Positions 1-8,587 of a DNA stretch of 64,000 bases are shown here, piece after piece. The translations under genes were made by a program, and so were the position numbers. How positions within the stretch are numbered: the stretch's first letter is position 1; the number at the start of each line of letters is the position of its first letter. Source of the DNA: Streptomyces kanamyceticus (GTDB taxonomy: Bacteria; Actinomycetota; Actinomycetes; Streptomycetales; Streptomycetaceae); contig NZ_CP023699.1 in assembly GCF_008704495.1 (NCBI RefSeq), positions 1,612,001 to 1,676,000 on the forward strand, given 5' to 3'. A model generated the notes under the pieces. The model was not told the origin of the DNA, did not search any database, and worked only from the letters and a program-made list of their open reading frames with translations.

Positions 1-1052
1 TGAACCTCATCGCCGCCGACGGCCCCATCACGGCGGTGGGCGGCAAGGACCGACCCGCCTGGCGCGGCGGGCCCGCCCGGCCGGGAGCCGCAGCCGACCT
101 CGCGCTACGGCCGTATGGGGTGCGCGACCTGTACACCTGGCAGTCGCGCCGCCTGCTGCTGCACGCGGACGCCGACGGAGTGCACGGCGTCGTACTCACC
201 TACGGTGATCCCCTCCCCCCGCAGAACCGGCAGGGGCTCGAGCCGATGTCCGGCTGGCGGCGCAGCCAGGCCCAGGAGAAGAAGCACCAGCAGGCTTTGG
301 TGTACATGCCGCAGGAGCACGACCCGGCCCGCGCTGCCTGGCGGGGCCTGGCCGCGCTCATCGCCCCGCGCGATCACAACACCGCGCCGCGCGGTGAGCC
401 GCCCTCCCGGCTGCGGCCCGGCCTGGTCGACTGGATCGCCCGTCTGATCAATGAACGGGTGCTGCCTGACCGGATGTTGATCCGGATACGCACCTACGGC
501 GTGGTGTACGGCACTCAGCAGTCCGTTGTCGACGAGATCACGGAGGACGCCGTCACGCTGTCCGTGGTCCTGCTCAGCGAGGCCGACCGCGGTCTGGGGC
601 AGTGCGCGGTGGATGCCGTGGCTGATGCGGAGACGGCCGTCACCGCGCTCGGCGCGCTGGCCGCCGCCCTCGCGCAGGCGTCCGGCAGCGAGGTGGAGGC
701 TCCCAAGGACACCGCCCGCGACCTGGGGTTCGGCGCCCTCGATGGCCCCTACCGGGCTTGGCTGGCCGCCCTCCACCCTGGCGATGATCCCCAGCAGGCC
801 CGCGCCCAGTGGCAACAGACGGCGCGCCGGACGCTCGCCCGCATTGGCGCCCAACTCGTCGCGCAGGCGGGCGAGGCCGCCCGGCAGGGGCGGGTCATCG
901 AGCTGGCTAAGGGCGGCCAGCTGTGGCTCAACTCAGCCTCGGCCGACCTGCGTTTCCGCACCAGGCTCAACGCATGTCTGCCGCTCGCCTCACCCCCCGC
1001 CCCCGGGTCCGAGGAGTCGCCGGGCGGCCGTCCCCGGAAGGTGTCCGCATGA
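1..1052 (+). CDS. cas8e: Type I-E Cascade large subunit Cas8e/Cse1, C-terminal part
   Basis: This is the C-terminal ~350 residues of the large subunit of the type I-E Cascade complex, which recognises the PAM and recruits Cas3. The reading frame is open from the first bases, so the N-terminus lies outside the window. Recognisable family stretches are RDLYTWQSRR, the PLPPQNRQGLEPMSGWRRS segment and a C-terminal helical domain. The stop codon overlaps the start of the next gene (ATGA), as is usual in cse operons. The family identity is clear from the sequence and from the five genes that follow. Confidence 0.93.
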   Translation, partial: NLIAADGPITAVGGKDRPAWRGGPARPGAAADLALRPYGVRDLYTWQSRRLLLHADADGVHGVVLTYGDPLPPQNRQGLEPMSGWRRSQAQEKKHQQALVYMPQEHDPARAAWRGLAALIAPRDHNTAPRGEPPSRLRPGLVDWIARLINERVLPDRMLIRIRTYGVVYGTQQSVVDEITEDAVTLSVVLLSEADRGLGQCAVDAVADAETAVTALGALAAALAQASGSEVEAPKDTARDLGFGALDGPYRAWLAALHPGDDPQQARAQWQQTARRTLARIGAQLVAQAGEAARQGRVIELAKGGQLWLNSASADLRFRTRLNACLPLASPPAPGSEESPGGRPRKVSA

Positions 1053-1708
1053 CCACCCAGACCTCATCCCGCGCCGCGCTCGGCAGCGTCGGCACTCTGG
1101 TGGACGGCCAGATCCGCCGTCTCCAGCAGGGCCACCTCGCCGACCGCTCCGACGCGGTCGCCACCCTGGCCCGGCTGCGCCGCGGTGCGGGCCGGGCTCC
1201 GATGGCCGTCCCCGACCTCTGGGCCCTGATCGACCTGACGGAGCTGTCCGCCGACCCCCAGTTCAGCGGCGAGGCCGCGCAGACCCGTGCCCAGAACGCC
1301 ACGTACGCCGCGTTGACCCTGTGGGCCCTGCATCAGCAGTCCCGCCAACGGCCCATGCACCGTCGGGACGGCCTTGGCCTGGGCGGGGCCGTGCGCCGCC
1401 TCATGCCCGGCAACGAGATTGACGACCCCGTCCGCAAACGCTTCGTACGGGTCGGCGCGGCACCCACCTGGGACGCCCTGGCCGTCCGGCTGCGGGAGGT
1501 GGTGACCCTGCTGCGGCGCGAGGAGATCAGCCTCGACTACGCCCTGCTGGCCGACCAGCTCCACACCTGGCAGTACCCCCACCGCCGCGCGGCCGTCCGG
1601 GATGCCTGGGGGCGCTCCTTCCACGCCTACCGCCCCCAGACAAGCACTCCCACCGACGGTGCCGACAACAGTGCCGTTGACGAGACCGACCCGAAGGACA
1701 CGCCGTGA
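1049..1708 (+). CDS. cse2: Type I-E Cascade small subunit Cse2 (Cas11)
   Basis: Small, mainly helical protein of 219 aa. In Cascade, two copies form the belly and help hold the non-target strand. The ATG at 1049 is chosen because it overlaps the cas8e stop (ATGA). Family-like features are the arginine-rich N-terminal helix with TLARLRRG, the LGGAVRRLMPGN segment and the repeated RLREVVTLLRREEISLDYALLADQL helices. It ends in a polar tail. Its stop overlaps the GTG of cas7e by 4 bases, so translation is probably coupled. Confidence 0.93.
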   Translation: MTTQTSSRAALGSVGTLVDGQIRRLQQGHLADRSDAVATLARLRRGAGRAPMAVPDLWALIDLTELSADPQFSGEAAQTRAQNATYAALTLWALHQQSRQRPMHRRDGLGLGGAVRRLMPGNEIDDPVRKRFVRVGAAPTWDALAVRLREVVTLLRREEISLDYALLADQLHTWQYPHRRAAVRDAWGRSFHAYRPQTSTPTDGADNSAVDETDPKDTP

Positions 1709-2901
1709 CCAGCCGCATCATCCTCGACGTGCACGCGCTGCAGAACGTCCCGCCGAGCAACCTCAACCGCGACGACACCGGGGCCCCGAAGTCCGCCGTC
1801 TATGGCGGGGTCACCCGCGCCCGGGTCTCCAGTCAGGCCTGGAAACGCGCCACCCGCCGCTACTTCGCCGCCCTCCTGGACCCGGCCGAACTGGGCGTGC
1901 GCACCAAGCGTGTCGCCGAGCTGCTCGCCGAGCACATCACCGCCCTGGATGAATCCATCGACCCCGCCCAGGCCCTGAAGATCGCCGCAGAGACGCTCCA
2001 GACCGCGACCGGCTCCAAGATCGAACCGCCCAAACGGCAGGCGGAGGCGGCGAAGAAGAACGGCACCGCCGAGCCCGCGCCCGCCTCCTCGTACCTGATG
2101 TTCCTCAGCGCCCGCCAGATCGGCGGGCTGGCCGAGCTGGCCGTCGAAGGCGCAGGCGACATCAAGGAGTTCTTCAAGAACAAGGAGCACAAGGCCCGCG
2201 CAAAGCAGATCGCCGACACCCAGCACTCCGTCGACATCGCCCTGTTCGGCCGCATGGTCGCCGACTCCACCGACATCAACGTCGACGCCGCGGCCCAGGT
2301 CGCCCATGCCCTCAGCGTCCACCGCGCCGAAGTGGAATCGGACTACTTCACCGCGGTCGATGACCGCAACACGGGCGCCGAGCCGGGCGCCGGAATGATC
2401 GGCACCGTCGACTTCAACTCCGCCACCCTCTACCGCTACGCCGCCGTCGACGTCGACCTGCTGGAACGCAATCTCGGCAAGGGCCTGGCCGCCGACAAGT
2501 CCCCGGCCACCCCCGTGCGCCGGGCCGTTGAGGCGTTCGTGGACGGCTTCGTCGCTTCCCTGCCCACCGGGAAGATCAACACGTTCGGCAACCACACGCT
2601 GCCCGACGCCGTCATCATCAAGCTCCGCGCGGCCCGCCCCATCAGCTTCGTCTCCGCCTTCGAAAAGCCCGTGCCCGCCGACGAGTCGGGCGGCCACATG
2701 GAGGGCGCCTGCACGCGCCTGGCCGACTACATCCCCGAGCTCGAACGCGCCTACGGCGACGAGAGCGCCGCCACCTGGGTGCTGCGCATCGGCTCGGCCA
2801 CTGCGAAGATCTCCGGCCTGGGCACCGAAGTCCCCAGCCTGAACAAGCTCGTGGAGAGCGTCGGTGCGGCCGTCGCCGAACGCCTGGAGCAGCGGGGATG
2901 A
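1705..2901 (+). CDS. cas7e: Type I-E Cascade backbone protein Cas7e/Cse4
   Basis: 398-aa RAMP-fold protein. Six copies coat the crRNA spacer as the Cascade backbone. Diagnostic stretches are the N-terminal LDVHALQNVPPSNLNRDDTG and the YGGVTRARVSSQAWKRATRR motif (crRNA-binding palm), followed by DIALFGRM and GTVDFNSATLYRYA. Length is normal for the family. It starts with GTG at 1705 overlapping the cse2 stop, and its own stop overlaps cas5e. No disruption is seen, so the interference backbone looks functional. Confidence 0.96.
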   Translation: MTSRIILDVHALQNVPPSNLNRDDTGAPKSAVYGGVTRARVSSQAWKRATRRYFAALLDPAELGVRTKRVAELLAEHITALDESIDPAQALKIAAETLQTATGSKIEPPKRQAEAAKKNGTAEPAPASSYLMFLSARQIGGLAELAVEGAGDIKEFFKNKEHKARAKQIADTQHSVDIALFGRMVADSTDINVDAAAQVAHALSVHRAEVESDYFTAVDDRNTGAEPGAGMIGTVDFNSATLYRYAAVDVDLLERNLGKGLAADKSPATPVRRAVEAFVDGFVASLPTGKINTFGNHTLPDAVIIKLRAARPISFVSAFEKPVPADESGGHMEGACTRLADYIPELERAYGDESAATWVLRIGSATAKISGLGTEVPSLNKLVESVGAAVAERLEQRG

Positions 2902-3635
2902 GTGTCCTGGCCCTGCAACTGGCCGGTCCCCTGCAGGCGTGGGGGGCCTCGGCCCGCTTCGCCCGGCGCACCACGGAGAACGCCCCCACCAAGAGCGGCG
3001 TGATCGGCCTGCTCGCCGCCGCCCAGGGCCTGGAGCGCACCGCCGACCTCACCGCGCTCACCGCCCTACGCTTCGGGGTGCGCATCGACCAACCGGGCAC
3101 GCGGATAAGGGACTTCCAGACCGCCCACCACCCCGACACCGGCCAGGCGATGCCTATCTCCGACCGCTACTACCTGGCCGACGCGGTCTTCGTCGCCGCC
3201 CTGGAAGGCACAGCCGACCTCATCGCGGAGCTGGACGCGGCACTGCGCTGCCCGCACTACCTGCCCTTCCTCGGCCGCCGCTCCTGCCCGCCCTCCCGCC
3301 CCCTCAACCTGGGCGTCCACTCCACCGGCGCCCTGGAGGACGTCTTGGCCGCGGAACCGTGGCACGCAGCCGAATGGCACCAAAGGCGGCACCGGCAGGA
3401 GACCACGGTGGCCCTGCCCGTCCTCACCGAGACCCGCGGCGGCGACACGGCCGACTCCCTCACCGCAGACACACTGCGCGACCAGCCCCTCAGCTTCGAC
3501 CCCCGCCACCGCCGCTACGCCCTGCGCACCGTGCAGAACCGCACCGTCACCGTCACCAATCCCCATGCCCAGCCGGCCACCGCCCGCCGCGGCGTTCCGC
3601 CGCACGATCCGACCAGCCTCCTGGAAGACGTCTGA
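2898..3635 (+). CDS. cas5e: Type I-E Cascade protein Cas5e
   Basis: 245-aa RAMP protein that caps the crRNA 5' handle in Cascade. It begins with the classic Cas5 start LQLAGPLQAWGASARFARR followed by TPTKSG-like ENAPTKSGVIGLLAAA. The middle contains the DFQTAHHPDTG and ISDRYYLADAVF segments typical of Cas5e. It overlaps cas7e and cas6e by ATGA or TGATG junctions. Cas5e contacts the 8-nt handle, which matters here because the array contains several different handle sequences. Confidence 0.95.
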   Translation: MSVLALQLAGPLQAWGASARFARRTTENAPTKSGVIGLLAAAQGLERTADLTALTALRFGVRIDQPGTRIRDFQTAHHPDTGQAMPISDRYYLADAVFVAALEGTADLIAELDAALRCPHYLPFLGRRSCPPSRPLNLGVHSTGALEDVLAAEPWHAAEWHQRRHRQETTVALPVLTETRGGDTADSLTADTLRDQPLSFDPRHRRYALRTVQNRTVTVTNPHAQPATARRGVPPHDPTSLLEDV

Positions 3636-4354
3636 TGTTCCTGACCCGATTCCGCGTCAACACCGCGCGCCCGGCCAGCAGGCAACTGCTCTCCTCACCG
3701 CAGGCCCTGCACGCGGGCGTGATGAGCTCCTTCCCGCAGATCCTGCCCAGTGCCCCCGATGCCCCGCGGATCCTGTGGCGCATCGACCGCAACGCGGCCG
3801 CCGAGGTCATGCTCTACGTCGTAGGCCCCCAGCGCCCCGACCTCACCCACCTCGTCGAGCAGGCGGGCTGGCCCGCCGCGGCCGCCGCCGGCACACCGGG
3901 CTGGCAGACCTACCACTACGCGCCCTTCCTCGACCGCCTCGAAAACAAGAGCGTGTGGAACTTCCGTCTCACCGCCAACCCCGTACACAGCATCCGCAAC
4001 CGCGACGGCGTACCCACCAAACGCACCGCGCACCTGACCCCCAAACACCAACTGGGCTGGCTGCTGCAGCGCCAGGAAGCCTCCGGATTCCGCGTGATCA
4101 CCAAACCCGCCGACCACCGGCACACCGAACACGGCGACGAACACCAGATCACCGTCAGCGACCAGCGCAGCCTCGACTTCGGCAAACGCAGCACCGACCA
4201 AAAGCGCCCCAACCGGGTCACCCTCACCACCGTCACCTACAACGGCCGCCTGGAAGTCACCGACCCCCCTGCGCTGCGCCGCATCCTCACCCAAGGCCTG
4301 GGCAAGGCCAAGGCGTATGGCTGTGGCCTGATGACGCTCGCCCCGGCGGAGTAG
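3635..4354 (+). CDS. cas6e: CRISPR pre-crRNA endoribonuclease Cas6e/Cse3
   Basis: 239-aa double-ferredoxin RNase that cuts each repeat at the base of its hairpin and stays on the crRNA 3' end. The ATG at 3635 overlaps the cas5e stop. A histidine sits at residue 26 (SSPQALHAGVMSSFP), the position of the catalytic His of the Thermus enzyme. The C-terminal glycine-rich loop GLGKAKAYGCGLMTL is intact. The repeats downstream keep the CCCCGC/GCGGGG stem it needs. It looks active. Confidence 0.95.
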   Translation: MFLTRFRVNTARPASRQLLSSPQALHAGVMSSFPQILPSAPDAPRILWRIDRNAAAEVMLYVVGPQRPDLTHLVEQAGWPAAAAAGTPGWQTYHYAPFLDRLENKSVWNFRLTANPVHSIRNRDGVPTKRTAHLTPKHQLGWLLQRQEASGFRVITKPADHRHTEHGDEHQITVSDQRSLDFGKRSTDQKRPNRVTLTTVTYNGRLEVTDPPALRRILTQGLGKAKAYGCGLMTLAPAE

Positions 4355-4358
4355 CCCG

Positions 4359-4760
4359 GTGAACACCCCCGGCCAGCGCCCGGCCAGCGGTCCGCGCGAC
4401 CTCACCCGCATCGCCGACCGAGCTTCCTTCGTCTACCTGGAACGCTGCACCATCCACCGCGACGCCAACGCCATCACCGCCAAGGACGCGGACGGCACCA
4501 CCCACATCCCCTCCGCGACCATCGGCACACTCCTCCTCGGCCCCGGCACCCGCATCACCCACCAGGCAATGAGCGTGCTCGGCGAGAGCGGCGCGGGCGT
4601 GGTGTGGGTCGGTGAACAGGGCGTGCGCTACTACGCCTCCGGGCGGGCCCTGACCAGCTCCTCCCACCTCACCGAGGCTCAAGCGGCACGCTGGGCCAAC
4701 CGCCGCAGCCGCCTGGACGTGGCCCGCGCCATGCACCGACTGCGCTTCCCCGACGACTAA
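4359..4760 (+). pseudogene. cas1: Truncated CRISPR integrase Cas1 (N-terminal third only)
   Basis: Cas1 with Cas2 inserts new spacers. This copy (GTG start 4 bases after cas6e) has the Cas1e N-terminal beta domain: RIADRASFVYLERCTIHRD, GTLLLGPGTRITHQAMSVLGESG and GVRYYASGRALTSSS. It stops at TAA after MHRLRFPDD, 133 aa instead of about 300. The break falls just before the segment with the first catalytic glutamate, so all metal-binding residues of the alpha domain are gone. No cas2 follows and the leader begins at once. I infer a deletion of the cas1 3' end and cas2, leaving an adaptation-dead locus. Confidence 0.9.
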
Positions 4761-4848
4761 CGGAGTCCCATTTTGGGTGACTACGCCTGTTTCGGTGAAA
4801 GCGTTGAGCCTTCAGACTCCGCTACGACAAACATGCAGGCCACCGAGC
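4761..4848 (+). promoter_or_regulatory. CRISPR leader
   Basis: 88-bp stretch between the truncated cas1 stop and the first repeat, less GC-rich than its surroundings. It contains CTGTTTCGGTGAAAGCG followed by a run reaching the first repeat, which resembles actinobacterial type I-E leaders. It should carry the array promoter and, originally, the integration site. The leader lies on the same side as the cas genes and fits the repeat orientation. Confidence 0.6.
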
Positions 4849-7741
4849 CTGCTCCCCGCACCCGCGGGGTTGGTCCCGGTCACCAGGTGTCCTCGTTGAG
4901 GGTGGCGTGCTGCTCCCCGCGCCCGCGGGGTTGGTCCCCGAACTGGAGTGTGACCATGCCCGACCCGCGCCTGCTCCCCGCGCCCGCGGGGTTGGTCCCT
5001 CGCCAAGAGCGTTGCGAACGCGGCCGCCTCCCTGCTCCCCGCGCCCGCGGGGTTGGTCCCCAACTGCAGCACCTGTTCCGTGTGCACGACCCTTGCTCCC
5101 TGCGCCCGCGGGGTTGGTCCCGGCGCGCACTACGCGGAGATCGTGCGGGCCAACTGCTCCCCGCGCCCGCGGGGATGGACCCGCCCTCTCCGTCTGGCAC
5201 GACAAGACCGGCGGCTGCTCCCCGCGCCCGCGGGGTTGGTCCCGCATCACCCTCAACGAGGCCGCCGCGAACAAGCTGCTCCCCGCGCGCGCGGGGCTGG
5301 TCCCAGCGGGGACAGCCTCAGCGCCGCCCTGCCCGCCTGCTCCCCGCGCCCGCAGGGTTGGTCCCCAGTCCGTGCGCGGCCTGCGGGACAACGCCCGCTG
5401 CTCCCCGCACCCGCGGGATTGGTCCCACGGCGGGCGGCACCGTCGGGTCCCAGATGCGCTGCTCCCCGCGTCCGCGGGGTTGGTCCCGGTCGAGGAAGAG
5501 CCGAACTCAACCTCGATGTCTGCTCCCCGCGCCCGCGGGGTTGCTCCCGCCCTTACCCTCCAGGCAACCCGCTGGTGGGTCTGCTCCCCGCGCCTGCGGG
5601 GTTGGTCCCGGCGGGGTGGTGTATGTCCACGCGTGGGTACGCTGCTCCCCGCGCCCGCGGGGATGGCCCCCATTCCCACCAGGTGGTGCCGGGGGTGAGG
5701 AGCTGCTCCCCGCGCCCGCGGGGTTGGTCCCACGGCGCTGATGACGGCGACGATGGCCGCTGCCTGCTCCCCGCGCCCGCGGGGTTGGTCCCACCACCGG
5801 CCGCCGCTGCTCCGGCACCAGCCCCTGCTCCCCGCGCCTGCGGGGTTGGTCCCCAGAACTGCTCGGTCTCGCCGTCCTCGTAGATCTGCTCCCCGCGCCC
5901 GCGGGGGTGTCCCCAAGACCTCCGCGTCCGGCCCCGGAGGGTTCGGCTGTTCCCCGCACCCGCGGGGATGGACCCGAATGCCGCCGGTGCGGAGCCGAGG
6001 CGGAGGAGCTGCTCCCCGCGCCCGCAGGGTTGGTCCCTGATCGAGGGCGGCGTGCCACTCGGCGAGCTACTGCTCCCCGCGCCTGCGGGGTTGGTCCCTT
6101 GCAGGTGGGATCGTGGATATCACTCAGAGTCTGCTCCCTGCGTCCGCGGGGTTGGTCCCAAGCCCCTCGCGCAGGGCCTGCTGACGGGCAACTGCTCCCC
6201 GCGCCCGCAGGGATGGACCCACGGTGCGCACGCGCGGCGGAGACCTCGTCGACTGCTCCCCGCGCCCGCGGGGATGGACCCTTCGGCATCTGGATCTGTC
6301 CCGCCTCGATCTGCTGCTCCCCGCGCCCGCGGGGTTGGTCCCCGCCACAGGTCCTCGTCTTCGATCCCGGTGTCCTGCTCCCCGCGCCCGCGAGGTTGGT
6401 CCCCCGCCCTCCGAGGGCGGCCGCGGATTCCGGCTCTGCTCCCCGCGCCCGCGGGGATGGACCCTGTCGTGACGAGTGAGACGCTGGGGAACCACCCTGC
6501 TCCCCGCGCCCGCGGGGATGGACCCGAGGAAGAGCGCCGGTCCTTCTCAGAGATCGACTGCTCCCCGCGCCTGCGGGGATGGACCCTGCTGGATCCGCAC
6601 GCGCGTGGTGCCCGGGGTCTGCTCCCCGCGCCCGCGGGGTTGGTCCCGCCTCCAAGTCGAGGCGTTCCTCCAGGGATTCCTGCTCCCCGCGCCCGCAGGG
6701 TTGGTCCCGCGAGCGCCAACTCGTCCTCCGCGTACGGCCCCTGCTCCCCGCGCCCGCGGGGATGGACCCTTACGCGGCGGTGACGTACTGCTGGGGCCGC
6801 TCTGCTCCCCCGCGCCCGCGAGGATGGACCCTTCGGCATCTGAATCTGTCCCGCCTCGATCTGCTGCTCCCCGCGCCCGCGGGGTTGGTCCCGCCTCCAA
6901 GTCGAGGCGTTCCTCCAGGGATTCCTGCTCCCCGCGCCCGCAGGGTTGGTCCCGCGAGCGCCAACTCGTCCTCCGCGTACGGCCCCTGCTCCCCGCGCCC
7001 GCGGGATGGACCCTTACGCGGCGGTGACGTACTGCTGGGGCCGCTCTGCTCCCCCGCGCCCGCGAGGATGGACCCTTCGGCATCTGAATCTGTCCCGCCT
7101 CGATCTGCTGCTCCCCGCGCCCGCGGGGTTGGTCCCTCGTCCCAGCCCACCGCCGCGTTGCGGCGCGCCTGCTCCCTGCGCCCGAAGGGTTGGTCCCCGT
7201 CGGCGCTGGCTTCGGACGGGGTGGGCTGCTCTCCGCGCCCGCAGGGCTGGTCCCCAGACCTGGCCTGCGCGATCCTCGTAGGAGGACTGCTCCCGCACCC
7301 GTGGGGTTGGCCCCCGGCCGAGCACGGTGCCCGTGCCGCGTGCGGTCTGTTCCCCGCGCCCGCGGGGATGTTCCCAAGACCTCCGCGTCCGGCCCCGGAG
7401 GGTTCGGCTGTTCCCCGCACCCGCGGGGATGTTCCCAGCGGGCCGATGCCGCCCGCGCCGGTGTCCTCCTGCTCCCCGCGCCCGCGGGGTTGGTCCCCGC
7501 CCTTCACTGTGCACCCCGCAGGGCCGGGGCTGCTCCCCGCGCCCGCGGGGTCGGTCCCCCGGTTGAGGGAGCCGGTCTCACGACCGGCTTACTGCTCCCC
7601 GCGCCCGCAGGGATGGCCCCGGGATGAGCTTGACGCGTCGCCACAGGCCATCCTGCTCCCCGCGCAGCGGGCATGAACCCACGATCGCGTGGATGTGCGG
7701 TTGCCAGCCTGACTGCTCTCCGTATTCGCGGGGATGGTCTA
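4849..7741 (+). CRISPR. Type I-E CRISPR array, about 48 repeats and 47 spacers
   Basis: Repeats of 29 nt recur every 61 nt, separated by mostly 32-nt spacers (starts at 4849, 4910, 4971, 5032 and so on to about 7713). The core is the hairpin CCCCGCGCCCGCGGGG, preceded by CTGCT and followed by an 8-nt handle, most often TTGGTCCC. Many repeats carry substitutions even near the leader (5093, 5276, 5398), and eleven have ATGGACCC handles. A few repeats are 27, 28 or 30 nt. Spacing slips at 6009, 7226 and 7592. The last two repeats (7653, 7713) are strongly decayed. Long open frames across the array are artefacts of the periodicity. Confidence 0.98.
6619..7107 (+). repeat. Tandem duplication of four repeat-spacer units inside the array
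   Basis: Bases 6619-6863 and 6864-7107 are copies of the same block of four repeats and four spacers. They differ only by one missing G in the third repeat of the second copy (6986). Even the rare 30-nt repeat with an extra C (6802 and 7046) is duplicated. The last spacer of the block also matches the spacer at 6282-6313 with one mismatch. Confidence 0.95.
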
Positions 7742-7781
7742 CCTGGCCTGACGGATCAGCGGTGGCCCCGTTTAGGAGCGG

Positions 7782-7839
7782 GTTTTGGCCCCACTTGGGC
7801 GTCGGAAAGGCGTTGATCACCAGTGAGTTTTGGCCCCAC
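7782..7839. mobile_element. IS21-like element end repeats
   Basis: Two direct copies of GTTTTGGCCCCAC lie at 7782-7794 and 7827-7839, 45 bases apart. A related GCGGTGGCCCCG lies just upstream. IS21-family elements carry multiple short repeats at each end, and an istB fragment follows at 8351. I therefore read this as one end of an IS21-like insertion beginning right after the last decayed CRISPR repeat. The exact terminal base cannot be fixed. Confidence 0.5.
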
Positions 7840-7898
7840 CTGGCGGTAGCTGTGAGGTGCCTGGAAGCGGATCTGACTGGCATGGCGGGAGTGTGACA

Positions 7899-8354
7899 GT
7901 GCATCGTGCGGTGGTGAATGAATCTGCCTTCGCCGAGCATGAGGACCGTTGGATCTTGGGCCTTCGGGGCCTGGAGGTCACCAAGATCAGCGTCGACTAT
8001 CAGCTGTCGCTTCAGCTGGGGTCGGATGCCTGGGTTGTTCTGGAAGGCCCGTGCCAGCTGTCTCAGGGCTCTGCTGGCGGGGGCAGTCCGCAACAAATGA
8101 TGGATCCGGGGCAGCAGGATGCGGCGGCGGCGCTGGCCTTGTTCGGAGCCAAGATCTTGTCGGCTGTGGCTTTCAAGACAGGAACCTTGCGGCTGGTCTT
8201 CGACAACGGGCTGCATCTGGTCTGCGTGGCCGATCCGGCGTTTGAAGCTTGGCAGGTGACCGGCCCAGGAGACTGGCGGTTCGTGTCGTTGCCGGGTGGG
8301 GAGCTTGCAGTGTGGTCCGACGTCGAGGCGGCCAGGGGGAATGAAACTGGTTAG
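7899..8354 (+). CDS. DUF6188-family protein
   Basis: 151-aa protein of unknown function resembling the actinobacterial DUF6188 family: LGLRGLEVTKISVDYQLSLQ at the N-terminus, then LFGAKILSAVAFKTGTLRL and a C-terminal LPGGELAVW. GTG at 7899 is preferred because GGCGGGAG lies 7 bases upstream. GTG at 7893 is also possible. No signal peptide or membrane segment is seen. It lies between the IS21-like end repeats and the istB fragment, converging with istB and overlapping its stop, so it may be a passenger of the element. Confidence 0.65.
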   Translation: MHRAVVNESAFAEHEDRWILGLRGLEVTKISVDYQLSLQLGSDAWVVLEGPCQLSQGSAGGGSPQQMMDPGQQDAAAALALFGAKILSAVAFKTGTLRLVFDNGLHLVCVADPAFEAWQVTGPGDWRFVSLPGGELAVWSDVEAARGNETG

Positions 8355-8587
8355 CCGTCGGCTTGTTGGGCTCGAGTCTGGGCGAGGCGGTAGGAGTCGG
8401 TTCCGGTCTCGATGATGTTGCTGCCGAAGGTGAGGCGGTCGACGATGGCGCCGCAGAGTCGTGGGTCGGTGAAGGTCTTGGTCCAGCCGGAGAAGGATTC
8501 GTTGGAGGCGATAGCGACGCTGTTCTTCTCCTCGCGTTCGGTTAGGACCTGAAAGAGGAGTTCGGCGCCTCGCCGGTCGAGTTCCAT
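8351..8587 (-). pseudogene. istB: IS21-family helper ATPase IstB, C-terminal fragment
   Basis: The last 78 residues of an IstB/IS21 transposition helper: LDRRGAELLFQVLTEREEKN, SVAIASNESFSGWTKTF, then DPRLCGAIVDRLTFGSNIIETGTDSYRL. The Walker A part is missing. Similarity ends abruptly upstream at 8587, where a group II intron 3' end begins. The gene was therefore probably split by the intron, and its 5' exon has been lost. Confidence 0.82.

Noticed and set aside
1627..2697. A 356-codon minus-strand frame opposite cas7e
   Set aside because: Composition is that of an antisense shadow of GC-rich coding DNA, with no family similarity.
4773..7676. Long proline/arginine-rich open frames on both strands (LLPAPAGLVP and RGRGEQ repeats) across 4.8-7.7 kb
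   Set aside because: They are translations of the 61-nt CRISPR periodicity in successive frames, not proteins.
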